DNA of 32,269 nt from CAZZDK01 sp964652235 (GTDB lineage Bacteria; Pseudomonadota; Alphaproteobacteria; UBA9219), in contig CAZZDK010000021.1 of NCBI GenBank assembly GCA_964652235.1, positions 1-32,269 on the forward strand, read 5' to 3'. Numbering within the stretch: position 1 is the stretch's first letter; every line of letters begins with the position of its first letter. This document shows positions 21,618-29,291 of this stretch, piece by piece. The notes under the pieces are model-generated. The model was given only the letters and a program-made list of their open reading frames with translations. It was not told the DNA's origin and did not search any database. A program made the translations under genes and the position numbers.

Positions 21618-22136
21618 ATGACAACGCAACCCTCCACGAAAACCCTCGGCCTCGGCCTCGTCGGCGATAAAGATACGGGCCTAAGCGCGGCGATCAAAGA
21701 AACGGTGAACGCCAACAACGCGCTCTTCCTCGCGGCGATCAAAAGAGGCCCCGGTTTCTGCGATTACGACGCCGACGCGGATCTTTTCAAATATACCCCG
21801 AACGGCGTCTTCTTCGACCCGAACGTTAAAGTCGTGGTCGATCTGTCCCAGTTCAGCGGGATCAATTTCGAAGCCCTGGCCTACAACCTCGATCTGGCCG
21901 AAAAGACCGAAAAACACGTTCTGGTCTGTATGCCTCATCTTTCGGAGAAGGAAAGAGAAAAGGTTTTTTCCCTTCTGGCCAAACCGAGAGAGAATCCTTT
22001 ATGGGCAGAAGTCTTCGTCGTCGATTTTCACGGGAAGGTTTCGCCCGAACAGGAAACCGCGATCATAAAAGAGCTCGCGCGATCGGTTGTCGAAAAAAGC
22101 GAGCAAATGGCCACTTCGGCTTTACGCCTCGATTAA
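21618..22136 (+). CDS. Unknown alpha/beta protein, second of a tandem pair
   Basis: The 172-residue protein opens LGLGLVGDKDTGLSAAI and continues VKVVVDLSQFSGINFEALAY. Next come HVLVCMPHLSEKEREKVFSLL and AEVFVVDFHGKVSPEQET. The pattern parallels the preceding protein, with an extra insert near residues 40-70. No function is assigned and no catalytic motif is convincing. The ATG is preceded by AGGAAAGG. The last 15 bp overlap convergently with the ftsY 3' end, which is unusual and would make antisense overlap of the two mRNAs likely. Confidence 0.65.
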   Translation: MTTQPSTKTLGLGLVGDKDTGLSAAIKETVNANNALFLAAIKRGPGFCDYDADADLFKYTPNGVFFDPNVKVVVDLSQFSGINFEALAYNLDLAEKTEKHVLVCMPHLSEKEREKVFSLLAKPRENPLWAEVFVVDFHGKVSPEQETAIIKELARSVVEKSEQMATSALRLD

Positions 22137-23045
22137 GGCCCGCGCGAAATCCATGGCGCTGAACGGCCTTAGGTCCGCCGCGTCCTCGCCGACGCCGACG
22201 AAATAAACCGGCACCCTGAAGCGATCCGCGAGCGCGACGACGACGCCGCCCTTGGCGCTGCCGTCGAGCTTGGTGACGACCAGGCCCGTGACCTCGGCGA
22301 TTTCGCGGAACGTCTCGACCTGCGCGTGCGCGTTTTGCCCCACCGTTGCGTCCAGAACCAAGAGCGTGGCGTGCGGCGCGGACGGATCGAGTTTTTTCAA
22401 AACGCGGACGATCTTGGCCAGTTCCTGCATAAGGTCCGACTTGTTGTGCAGCCGCCCCGCCGTGTCGATCATCAAAACATCCGCCCCTTTGGCTTTCGCT
22501 TTCTCAAGCGCCTGATAGGCCAAAGCGGCGGCCTCGCCGCCCTCCGGCCCGGCGACGACTTCGCAGCCAGTCCGCTCGCCCCAGACTTTCAGTTGCTCCG
22601 TCGCCGCCGCGCGGAACGTATCGCCCGCCGCGAGCATGACGCGCAAGCCTTGCTCGCGGTAAAGGGCGGCCATCTTGCCCATCGTCGTGGTCTTGCCCGC
22701 GCCGTTCACGCCGACCATCAGGACGACGAACGGTTTTTTCGTCGCGTCGATTTCGAGCTCCTTCGCGCAAGGCGAGAGAACGGCTTCGATCTGCGCGGCC
22801 AGCGCCGCCCTGATTTCGCGCGCGTCCACCTCCTTGCCGAAGCGGGTCTTCGAAAAATCCGCGACGAGCCGCGCCGCAACGGAAGGCCCCAGATCGGCGG
22901 CGATCAAAAGCTCTTCGAGTTCCTCAAGCGCGGCTTCGTCCAGTTTGCGCTTGACGAAAAGCTCAGCGAGACCGCCCGCGAGCTTGTCGCCGGAACGCGA
23001 CAGGCCCGCCTTCAATTTCGCAAACCAGCTTGTTTTCTCGGTCAT
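22122..23045 (-). CDS. ftsY: Signal recognition particle receptor FtsY
   Basis: The 307-residue SRP GTPase has an N domain of helices (about residues 1-95) and a G domain. The motifs are GVNGAGKTTTMGKMA (P-loop), AAGDTFRAAATEQL, VLMIDTAGRLHNKSDLM, VVTKLDGSAKGG and YFVGVGEDAADLRPF. FtsY docks SRP-ribosome complexes at the membrane. The long acidic A domain of E. coli FtsY is absent, as in many alphaproteobacteria. Its ATG overlaps the mtaB stop (ATGA), so it is coupled to mtaB; the mtaB-ftsY order is common in alphaproteobacteria. Confidence 0.95.
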   Translation of the reverse strand: MTEKTSWFAKLKAGLSRSGDKLAGGLAELFVKRKLDEAALEELEELLIAADLGPSVAARLVADFSKTRFGKEVDAREIRAALAAQIEAVLSPCAKELEIDATKKPFVVLMVGVNGAGKTTTMGKMAALYREQGLRVMLAAGDTFRAAATEQLKVWGERTGCEVVAGPEGGEAAALAYQALEKAKAKGADVLMIDTAGRLHNKSDLMQELAKIVRVLKKLDPSAPHATLLVLDATVGQNAHAQVETFREIAEVTGLVVTKLDGSAKGGVVVALADRFRVPVYFVGVGEDAADLRPFSAMDFARALIEA

Positions 23046-24352
23046 GCCCCTACCAATCTTTCTTCTTCTCTACGTAGTCCGCGCACCTTGATAATCTGGC
23101 CGCGCAAGGCCTCCCGCGCAAGGGCCACTTCGGCGAACGTCGGACTGCGGCCCAGAAAAGGCTGCTCCACGAACGCCTCTATTTCTTTTCCCACAAGGCT
23201 TTCGATATGCCGATGGACGGCCTTTTTCCCGATCTCGCGCAACCGCGCCGCGCGTTCCTTGCGGACCAAGGCCGGAACCTGCGGCATTTTGGCGGCGGGC
23301 GTGCCGGGTCGCGCGGAATAGGGAAACACGTGCAGCCAGGTAAAATCCAGGTCTTCAAGCAAGGCGGCGGTGTTTTCGAACCTTTCGTCCGTCTCGGTCG
23401 GAAAGCCTGCGATGACGTCCGCGCCGAAGACCATTTCGGGCCGGACCGCCCGCGCCCGCGCGACAAGAGCTTCGATGTCCTTGCGGCCGTGGCGGCGCTT
23501 CATGCGCTTTAAGATCATGTCGTCGCCGGATTGCAAAGACAGGTGCAAATGCGGCATGAGGCGCGGCTCGTTTTCAATGAGCCGCCAAAGGTCCTCGTCC
23601 ATCTCCGAAGGATCGAGCGAAGAAAGCCGCACCCGCTTTAGCTCCGGCACCTGCATCAAAAGCCTCTTGACCATAAGGCCGAAGGAAGGCGTCCCCGGCA
23701 AATCCGCGCCGTAGGAAGTCGCGTCCACGCCGGTTAAAGAAATTTCGCCGTAGCCTTCCCGAACCAAAAGCCTCGTCTGGTCGATGATCGTCTGCATCGG
23801 CACCGAGCGCGAAGGCCCGCGTCCCTGAGGAATGACGCAATAGGTGCAGGCGTGATCGCACCCGCCCTGAACCTGCACGAAGCCGCGAATGATCCCGCCG
23901 GGAAAGCCGCGGATGATCTTTCTCTCGTCATTGCGAGGGCCAGCGGCCCGAAGCAATCCAGAGTCAAACCGAACAGCCTTGGCTTCTTGCGACTCTGGAT
24001 TGCTTCGCTGCGCTCGCAATGACGCTATTTTCTCAAACGTCGCTGCCTTCATCTTGTCCTCGTTGTTCACGACAAGATCGACTTCGGGCATGGCGGCGTA
24101 TTTCTCAGGGGAAATTTGCGCGGCGCAGCCCGTGACGACAAGCAAAGAGTCCGGATTCTCGCGGCGCGCCTTGCGGATGGCCTGCCGGGCCTGGCGCTCG
24201 GCCTGAGAGGTGACGGCGCAGGTGTTGACGACGACGAGCCTTTCAAGCCCGGCTCGCGCGGCGTTTTCGCGCATGACTTCGGATTCGTAGAGATTCAACC
24301 GGCAGCCGAAGGTCACGACCTCGACGGCCTTCTGTCTTCCGTCTTCGGGCAT
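23042..24352 (-). CDS. mtaB: tRNA t6A37 methylthiotransferase MtaB, with an in-frame repeat insertion
   Basis: The 436-residue radical-SAM enzyme converts t6A37 to ms2t6A37. The N-terminal MTTase domain holds the three cluster cysteines Cys17 (TFGCRLN), Cys44 (VNTCAVT) and Cys76 (TGCAAQ). The radical-SAM domain has CDHACTYC (Cys165, 169, 172), then GRGPSRS and GYGEISLTGVD. Residues about 110-142 (SLRAQRSNPE to GLLRAAGPRND) are encoded by a 99-bp palindromic repeat placed in the linker between the two domains. All visible catalytic residues survive, so activity is plausible. The start at 24352 (MPEDGRQKAVEVV) has AAAAGGCGG upstream; the longer frame to 24529 is Arg-rich and unlikely. Coupled to ftsY. 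Confidence 0.9.
   Translation of the reverse strand: MPEDGRQKAVEVVTFGCRLNLYESEVMRENAARAGLERLVVVNTCAVTSQAERQARQAIRKARRENPDSLLVVTGCAAQISPEKYAAMPEVDLVVNNEDKMKAATFEKIASLRAQRSNPESQEAKAVRFDSGLLRAAGPRNDERKIIRGFPGGIIRGFVQVQGGCDHACTYCVIPQGRGPSRSVPMQTIIDQTRLLVREGYGEISLTGVDATSYGADLPGTPSFGLMVKRLLMQVPELKRVRLSSLDPSEMDEDLWRLIENEPRLMPHLHLSLQSGDDMILKRMKRRHGRKDIEALVARARAVRPEMVFGADVIAGFPTETDERFENTAALLEDLDFTWLHVFPYSARPGTPAAKMPQVPALVRKERAARLREIGKKAVHRHIESLVGKEIEAFVEQPFLGRSPTFAEVALAREALRGQIIKVRGLRREEERLVGA
23926..24024. repeat. Palindromic repeat family A, copy 3, inside mtaB (99 bp)
   Basis: Perfect 12-bp terminal inverted repeats CGTCATTGCGAG and CTCGCAATGACG enclose perfect 17-bp inner arms CGAAGCAATCCAGAGTC (from 23949) and GACTCTGGATTGCTTCG. 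The length of 99 bp is exactly 33 codons and the frame stays open. The same ends and inner arms occur in the intergenic copies at 15149 and 19365. Confidence 0.92.
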
Positions 24353-24365
24353 CCGCCTTTTCCGG

Positions 24366-24971
24366 CTATCTTTCGGCGATGAACTTCTGCGGGCCGGATT
24401 CCGTCCCGTCGCCCTCGTCCGTCGGCAGGAAAGGGTCGCGCCGCGCCACGGAAGTATCGTCCGCCTGCGCGGGCGGGAACGGGAACGGGCGCGGGTCCTT
24501 GAACTGCGAGTCGGCCTCTCCGGCCCCATCGGACGGCGGGGCCGAAACGGGCGGCGCGCCTAGCAATTGCCCATCAGGGGAATAGTAATTGGAGGGCACG
24601 TCGGGCTGAGCGCCGAAGGGCGGCAAAGGCCCTCCCCGCTGGCGCTGCTCCGCCGCCGTGGCTTCGTTGATCGCCTCGGTCAAACGGTAGTAATGTTCGG
24701 CATATTGCAGGTAGCTTTCGGCCAGAACCCTATCGCCCGAACTTTGCGCGTCCCGCGCAAGGGATTGGTATTTCTCGCAAACCTGCCAGGCGTTGCCGCG
24801 CACGCGCACATCGGGGCCGTTGCTGTCGAACGTCTGGTGCCGCAAAGAGGCCGCCGAACGGGGCGCCCTGCCTTCGCCGCGCGGCGAGCCGCCGCCGTTG
24901 CCCCCATTGCCACCGTTTCCGCTATGCCGTCCACCGCGAGGCCGCCGTCCGCCCGGACTTCCCTGTCTCAT
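24366..24971 (-). CDS. DUF4167 domain-containing protein
   Basis: The 201-residue protein starts with an Arg/Gly/Asn-rich low-complexity region (RRPRGGRHSGNGGNGGNG). The DUF4167 core is about residues 46-110: TFDSNGPDVRVRGNAWQV, then LARDAQSSGDRVLAESYLQ and AEHYYRLTEAIN. The rest is a Pro-rich disordered tail. The family is widespread in alphaproteobacteria and its role is not established; the RG-rich start suggests nucleic-acid binding. AGGA lies eight bases before the ATG. It ends 13 bp before mtaB and probably leads a DUF4167-mtaB-ftsY unit. A TTAACCAT octamer lies about 103 bp upstream. Confidence 0.88.
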   Translation of the reverse strand: MRQGSPGGRRPRGGRHSGNGGNGGNGGGSPRGEGRAPRSAASLRHQTFDSNGPDVRVRGNAWQVCEKYQSLARDAQSSGDRVLAESYLQYAEHYYRLTEAINEATAAEQRQRGGPLPPFGAQPDVPSNYYSPDGQLLGAPPVSAPPSDGAGEADSQFKDPRPFPFPPAQADDTSVARRDPFLPTDEGDGTESGPQKFIAER

Positions 24972-25186
24972 GTTTCTTCCTATCGTTTGAGCTTCAATTT
25001 CGTTTTCGCCGCTCTCGCCGCAATAATAATTAAGAGAGCCTGTTCCGACGGCCTTTGCCGCCTTCTCGCGCCTTTAACCATAAAGCGCTTTCGCGAACGT
25101 CCCCGTTGTTTTAACCTCGTTAACGATTTTCGACAACCTTTTTTTTAATCTGTGTAAAGAATGGTTTTTGGGCTAGAATCCCGCCT

Positions 25187-25813
25187 ATGGCCGATCTTTT
25201 CTATGAAATCCGCGCAGGCCGCACGGAAGGCAAAATCGTCTGCGGCGTGGACGAAGTGGGCCGAGGCCCCCTGGCGGGACCTGTCCTGGCGGCGGCGGCC
25301 ATTGTGCCGAAAGAGGGCCTGCCGCCGGAAATCGAGGCCCAAATCCGCGACAGCAAAAAGCTTTCGGGAAAAAGGCGCGAAGCGCTTTTCCCTTACCTGG
25401 TCCGGCATTGCGCCTATGCCGTGGCCCAGGCGTCCGTCGCGGAGATCGACAGCCTTAACATCCTGCGCGCTTCTTTTCTGGCCATGCGCCGGGCGGTGGA
25501 GAATCTGAGCCTGGCGCCCGACCACGCCTTGATCGACGGCAACAAAACGCCCCCGGACCTGCCCTGCGCCGCAACGCCCATCGTCAAGGGAGACGATAAG
25601 AGCTTGTCTATCGCGGCGGCCTCGATCATCGCCAAGGTCACGCGCGACCGGCTTATGAAAAAGCTGGCCCAGGACTTTCCGGGCTACGGGTGGGAAAAGA
25701 ACGCGGGCTACGGGACGGCGGCACATCTTGAGGCCCTAAGGACCCTCGGCCCCACGATATGGCATAGGGACTCTTTTGCGCCGGTTTCTGAACTTCGTGC
25801 ACTAACCGGATGA
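25187..25813 (+). CDS. rnhB: Ribonuclease HII
   Basis: The 208-residue enzyme removes ribonucleotides from DNA-RNA hybrids. It has the RNase HII motifs VCGVDEVGRGPLAGPVLAAA (catalytic Asp-Glu), RDSKKLSGKRREALF, DHALIDGNKTPP (Asp), KGDDKSLSIAAASIIAKVTR (Asp), and YGWEKNAGYGTAAHLEAL. Length is normal. The upstream 215-bp region, shared with the divergent DUF4167 gene, contains TTAACCAT (25074-25081) and a GTTAAC-rich patch. ccrM follows 66 bp later on the same strand, an adjacency common in alphaproteobacteria. Confidence 0.95.
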   Translation: MADLFYEIRAGRTEGKIVCGVDEVGRGPLAGPVLAAAAIVPKEGLPPEIEAQIRDSKKLSGKRREALFPYLVRHCAYAVAQASVAEIDSLNILRASFLAMRRAVENLSLAPDHALIDGNKTPPDLPCAATPIVKGDDKSLSIAAASIIAKVTRDRLMKKLAQDFPGYGWEKNAGYGTAAHLEALRTLGPTIWHRDSFAPVSELRALTG

Positions 25814-25943
25814 TTCCTAAGACTCTTTTCTAAAAAATTTACTTGCCTTTAACGGTTGGGCTGGTAAGGGTACCCGGCCATGCCCAAAACAACCGCGCCC
25901 AAAACCAAGGCCCGCCCGACCGTCCTGCCGCTCAACAAGATTC
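25769..25943. promoter_or_regulatory. Cluster of four GANTC sites around the ccrM start
   Basis: GANTC pentamers lie at 25769 (GACTC), 25812 (GATTC), 25821 (GACTC) and 25939 (GATTC). Two of them are in the 66-bp gap before the ccrM ATG, nine bases apart. GANTC is the CcrM target, and in Caulobacter methylation of such sites in the ccrM leader affects its own transcription. Confidence 0.4.
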
Positions 25944-27031
25944 TTGTGGGCGACAGCATCGAGCTCATGCGCGGCCTGCCTTCCGGTTGCCTCGACGCTG
26001 TTTTTGCCGACCCGCCCTACAACCTGCAGCTGGGCGGCGAGCTTTTGCGCCCGGATCATTCCAAAGTGGACGCGGTGGACGACGATTGGGACAAGTTCAG
26101 CGATTTCGACGCTTACGACCGGTTCACGATCGACTGGCTGAGGGAAGCCAAACGGCTTTTGAAGCCCGACGGCAGCCTGTGGGTCATCGGCAGCTACCAC
26201 AACATTTTCCGCGTCGGCGCGATTTTGCAGAATCTCGGTTTTTGGATTCTGAACGACATCATCTGGTGCAAAAGCAACCCCATGCCCAATTTCAAGGGCA
26301 CGCGCTTCACGAACGCGCACGAAACGCTGATCTGGGCCGCGACCTCGCCGGACGCCCGGCCTTGCTTCAACTACGAGGCGATGAAGAACCTCAACGACGA
26401 AAAGCAAATGCGCTCGGACTGGAACCTGCCTATCTGCTCCGGCGGCGAAAGGCGGCGAAAGGAGGACGGCGAGAAGCTGCACCCGACGCAAAAGCCGGAA
26501 TCTTTGCTTTATCGCGTCATCGCTTCCTCCACGCGGCCCGGCGACGTGATTTTGGACCCCTTCTTCGGCTCCGGCACGACGGGCGCGGTGGCGAAGAAAC
26601 TGGGCCGCCACTTCATCGGAATTGAGCGCGACGAAACCTACGCCAAATACGCGCTGCGCCGGATCGCCGAAGTCTCCGCCGCGCCGAGCGCCGAGTTCCT
26701 CCTCACGCCCGCTAAGCGCGACGAGCCGCGCATACCCTTCGGAACCATCCTGGAGCGCGGCCTTTTGCATCCGGGCGACCATCTTTTCGACGAAAAGCAA
26801 CGTCACCGCGCGCGCGTGAAGGCCGACGCCACGCTCATCGCGCGCGACAAGAAAAGCGGCGAGGAAGTTCGCGGCTCGATCCACAAGGTCGGCGCGAGCG
26901 TGCAGGGCCTGCCCGCCTGCAACGGCTGGACGTTCTGGTGCTTTGAGACGGAAGACAAAAAACTCGTTCCGATCGACCTTTTGCGCCAGCAAATCAGGTC
27001 AGATCTCGTGGGAGAACGTCTTTCCCGATAA
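25880..27031 (+). CDS. ccrM: Cell-cycle GANTC adenine DNA methyltransferase, CcrM family
   Basis: The 383-residue beta-class N6-adenine methyltransferase has DPPYNLQLGGEL (catalytic DPPY, about residues 51-54), KSNPMPNFKGTRFTNAHETL, the target-region motif LHPTQKPESLLYRVI and the SAM motif LDPFFGSGTTGAVAKKLGR. The C-terminal extension (IPFGTILERGLLHPGDHLF to the end) is the DNA-binding part specific to CcrM orthologues. It methylates GANTC and links replication to transcription with GcrA and CtrA. The start ATG is preceded by GGTAAGGG at a rather long distance. The final 33 bp overlap the convergent gene at 26999. Confidence 0.94.
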   Translation: MPKTTAPKTKARPTVLPLNKILVGDSIELMRGLPSGCLDAVFADPPYNLQLGGELLRPDHSKVDAVDDDWDKFSDFDAYDRFTIDWLREAKRLLKPDGSLWVIGSYHNIFRVGAILQNLGFWILNDIIWCKSNPMPNFKGTRFTNAHETLIWAATSPDARPCFNYEAMKNLNDEKQMRSDWNLPICSGGERRRKEDGEKLHPTQKPESLLYRVIASSTRPGDVILDPFFGSGTTGAVAKKLGRHFIGIERDETYAKYALRRIAEVSAAPSAEFLLTPAKRDEPRIPFGTILERGLLHPGDHLFDEKQRHRARVKADATLIARDKKSGEEVRGSIHKVGASVQGLPACNGWTFWCFETEDKKLVPIDLLRQQIRSDLVGERLSR

Positions 27032-27748
27032 GGACGGAACGGAAGGGGGAACGGAAGGGATTGATCCCAATCGTTCCTGTTCGATCTTTTTCTCGGCAAG
27101 CTCGGCGACGGCGTGAAAGTTCTCGCGGGCCCTCTCGATGAGCTCCTGGACCCGCGAGACGGAAAGGATCGGCTCGACCGGGAAGCGAACCTCTCCGTTC
27201 ATTGCAGGACTTTTGAGGAAGTAAAAACCGACAACCGTCTTGTCTTCAAGATTCAGAATCTGTTGGACCCCCACCGTCTCTTCAGCCGACACGCGCTTTT
27301 CGAGACGAACGAAAGCCTCGCCCTCAAGACCGGATTGGACGATAAGGTTCACGCCGTCGATCCCCTTATATTCGTTTCTGAATGTTCCCTTCTTATCCAC
27401 AGAGACGACCAGGCAGGCGCCGTCCTTCCTTTGTTCCTCGTAAAGGAAACCGGTGGTTTCGTCCGGGTCCTCGCTCCCAACGACATGGAGTTCGCTGTTT
27501 TCGGGCAACGCGACTTCGGGGATTTTCAGATTTTCGAGAAGCGCGGAAACGGAAAGCTCCCTTCTTTCCCTTCTCGGTTCCATCCGGGCCTTAAGAAACC
27601 CGTCTTCCTTGGTCGCGGGGGACGTCACGATCCGCGCCGCTTTTTGCCAAAGCGACGGCCCCAAGGCCCAGCCCGCCAGCCCGCCGACCCCTATAAGGGC
27701 CGCCAGCGCCGCGATATGTTCCCAACGTCTCCAGATTCCCGATTTCAT
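26999..27748 (-). CDS. Unknown protein with one N-terminal membrane anchor
   Basis: The 249-residue protein has a single membrane segment (IAALAALIGVGGLAGWALG, about residues 12-30). A mainly beta-strand periplasmic region follows (SELHVVGSEDPDETTGFLY, GACLVVSVDKKGTFRNEY, KTVVGFYFLKSPAMNG), then a helical coiled-coil-like segment (VQELIERARENFHAV to about residue 232) and a Ser/Pro tail encoded by a short tandem repeat. I do not recognise the family. GAGG lies six bases before the ATG, supporting the start. The 3' end overlaps ccrM. Confidence 0.6.
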   Translation of the reverse strand: MKSGIWRRWEHIAALAALIGVGGLAGWALGPSLWQKAARIVTSPATKEDGFLKARMEPRRERRELSVSALLENLKIPEVALPENSELHVVGSEDPDETTGFLYEEQRKDGACLVVSVDKKGTFRNEYKGIDGVNLIVQSGLEGEAFVRLEKRVSAEETVGVQQILNLEDKTVVGFYFLKSPAMNGEVRFPVEPILSVSRVQELIERARENFHAVAELAEKKIEQERLGSIPSVPPSVPSLSGKTFSHEI

Positions 27749-27817
27749 GTCGTCCTCTCAAAATAGCAAAGCCGCATTCTACCCGCGCCGCGCCCGTTTT
27801 TCAGCCCTTTTTTACTT

Positions 27818-28837
27818 TCATTCCTCGCGCGGCCTGATTTTCTTAACCATAGCGCGTAAAACTTCGTCCACGCCCTGTCTCGCGGCGGCGGAGAGGATGA
27901 AAACCTCCTTGCGGCTGGCCTTTTTCAGCGCCGCGACTTTTTTCTTAATCTCTTCCTTTGAAAGCGCGTCGCATTTGTTCAGCGCCACAAGCTCCGGCTT
28001 GCGCGAGAGATTGTGGCCGTAAGCCTTAAGTTCGCCTCGGATCGTCTTGTAATTCGCCGCCACGTCTTCCTCGGTGCCGTCCACGAGATGCAAAAGGACC
28101 TTCGTGCGCTCGACATGGCCGAGAAAGCGGTCGCCGAGCCCCTGCCCTTCATGCGCGCCTTCGATGAGGCCGGGAATGTCCGCGACGACGAAATCCACGC
28201 CGTCGCCCTTTTTGCTGCCGCGCGCGCCGAGCCGCACGACGCCGAGATTCGGCGAAAGCGTCGTGAACGGATAATCCGCGATTTTCGGCTTCGCCGCCGT
28301 GCAGACGGAAAGGAACGTGGACTTGCCCGCGTTCGGCAGGCCGATCAGCCCGGCGTCGGCGATAAGCTTAAGCCGCAGCCAGACCTCCCGCTCCTGCCCC
28401 GGCCAGCCGGGAGTCGTGTGGCGCGGCGCTTGATTGGTCGAAGATTTGAAATGCAGATTGCCGAAGCCGCCGTCGCCGCCCTTCAAAAACACGATCCTCT
28501 GGCCCTCTTCCGTCAGATCGGCGAGCACCGTTTCCTTGTCCTCGGCCAAAATCTGCGTGCCGACGGGGACTTTCAAGACCAGATCGGCGCCGTCCGCGCC
28601 CGTCTTGTTTCGCCCCGCGCCGCCGCGCCCGTTCTTGGCGATGAAATGCTGGTTATAACGATAGTCGATCAGCGTGTTGAGATTGCTCGCCGCTTCGAAA
28701 ATAATGTCGCCGCCGCGCCCGCCGTCGCCGCCGTCGGGACCGCCGTACTCGATGTATTTCTCGCGCCGAAAGCTCAGGCAGCCGGGGCCGCCGTCGCCGC
28801 TTTTCAGATATATCTTGGCCTGGTCGAGGAATTTCAT
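27818..28837 (-). CDS. obg: Obg/CgtA GTPase
   Basis: The 339-residue ribosome-associated GTPase has the glycine-rich Obg fold (FLDQAKIYLKSGDGGPGC, GPDGGDGGRGGDI, GRGGAGRNKTGADG), then the G domain (GLPNAGKSTFLSV, ADIPGLIEGAHEGQGLGDRF, ALNKCDAL). It lacks the C-terminal OCT domain, as usual for alphaproteobacteria. The frame extends to 28885, but the extra residues (MPASAGMTKES) come from the neighbouring palindromic repeat, a well-known spurious peptide. I therefore place the start at MKFLDQ. The gene follows rplU-rpmA, a conserved order, but a terminator and a repeat lie between. Confidence 0.94.
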   Translation of the reverse strand: MKFLDQAKIYLKSGDGGPGCLSFRREKYIEYGGPDGGDGGRGGDIIFEAASNLNTLIDYRYNQHFIAKNGRGGAGRNKTGADGADLVLKVPVGTQILAEDKETVLADLTEEGQRIVFLKGGDGGFGNLHFKSSTNQAPRHTTPGWPGQEREVWLRLKLIADAGLIGLPNAGKSTFLSVCTAAKPKIADYPFTTLSPNLGVVRLGARGSKKGDGVDFVVADIPGLIEGAHEGQGLGDRFLGHVERTKVLLHLVDGTEEDVAANYKTIRGELKAYGHNLSRKPELVALNKCDALSKEEIKKKVAALKKASRKEVFILSAAARQGVDEVLRAMVKKIRPREE

Positions 28838-28861
28838 GTCCGGCTTCGCCTTGCTTTCTTT

Positions 28862-28942
28862 CGTCATGCCCGCGGAAGCGGGCATCCCGTTTTACTTTCT
28901 CACCACAAAACCAAACGGGACTCCCGCTTACGCGGGAGTGAC
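28862..28942. repeat. Paired-hairpin GTCAT/GTGAC repeat between rpmA and obg
   Basis: GTCATGCCCGCGGAAGCGGG forms one hairpin, and CTCCCGCTTACGCGGGAG with a GTGAC end forms a second. Inner sequences ATCCCGTTT and AAACGGGA are also inverted. It lies 25 bp upstream of the obg ATG and creates the spurious N-terminal extension of the obg frame. Confidence 0.82.
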
Positions 28943-28956
28943 ACTTGGGAAACTTC

Positions 28957-28997
28957 AAAAACGAAAAGCCGCTCGCGCAAGGGCAAACGGCTTTTCC
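28957..28997 (-). terminator. Intrinsic terminator after rpmA
   Basis: On the minus strand, GCCGTTTGC pairs with GCGAGCGGC (nine pairs including two G-U), followed by TTTTCGTTTTTG. It starts about 25 bp after the rpmA stop codon, and should end the rplU-rpmA transcript before obg. Confidence 0.75.
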
Positions 28998-29020
28998 TTA
29001 TCCTTCAAAGAACGGACGTT

Positions 29021-29269
29021 TCAGTTTTTAACCGAAACGTACATCCTTTCCTTGATCTCGCGAAACGCCACGCGTCCCCCGACCTTGGCGAACAGCGTGT
29101 GGTCGGTGCCCATGCCGACGTTCGTTCCGGGATGATATTTCGTGCCGCGCTGGCGCACGATGATCGCGCCCGCCTTGGCTTCCTGCCCGCCCGCCAGCTT
29201 TACGCCGAGACGGCGGCCTTTGGAATCGCGACCGTTGCGCGAAGAGCCGCCCGCTTTTTTATGTGCCAT
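29021..29269 (-). CDS. rpmA: 50S ribosomal protein L27
   Basis: The 82-residue basic protein starts MAHKKAGGSSRNGRDSKGRR, the invariant L27 N-terminus that reaches toward the peptidyl-transferase centre. It continues LGVKLAGGQEAKAGAIIVRQ and RGTKYHPGTNVGMGTDHTLF. Length and motifs are standard. It follows rplU by 22 bp and is cotranscribed with it. The downstream hairpin ends the unit. Confidence 0.98.
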   Translation of the reverse strand: MAHKKAGGSSRNGRDSKGRRLGVKLAGGQEAKAGAIIVRQRGTKYHPGTNVGMGTDHTLFAKVGGRVAFREIKERMYVSVKN

Positions 29270-29291
29270 GAGACTTCTCCCTAACCCGTGA

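Noticed and set aside
23880..23918. 15-bp direct repeat in mtaB near the inserted element (AAGCCGCGAATGATC and AAGCCGCGGATGATC) as a target duplication
   Set aside because: It does not flank the element, which starts at 23926, and the encoded segment aligns with a normally conserved part of MtaB.
27035..27060. GGAACGGAAGGG tandem repeat at the ccrM / unknown gene junction as a regulatory element
   Set aside because: It encodes a Ser/Pro tail (VPPSVPS) of the minus-strand protein and is a simple coding repeat.
28013..29284. Plus-strand 423-codon frame opposite obg and rpmA
   Set aside because: It spans two conserved minus-strand genes, a terminator and a repeat, so it cannot be a real gene.
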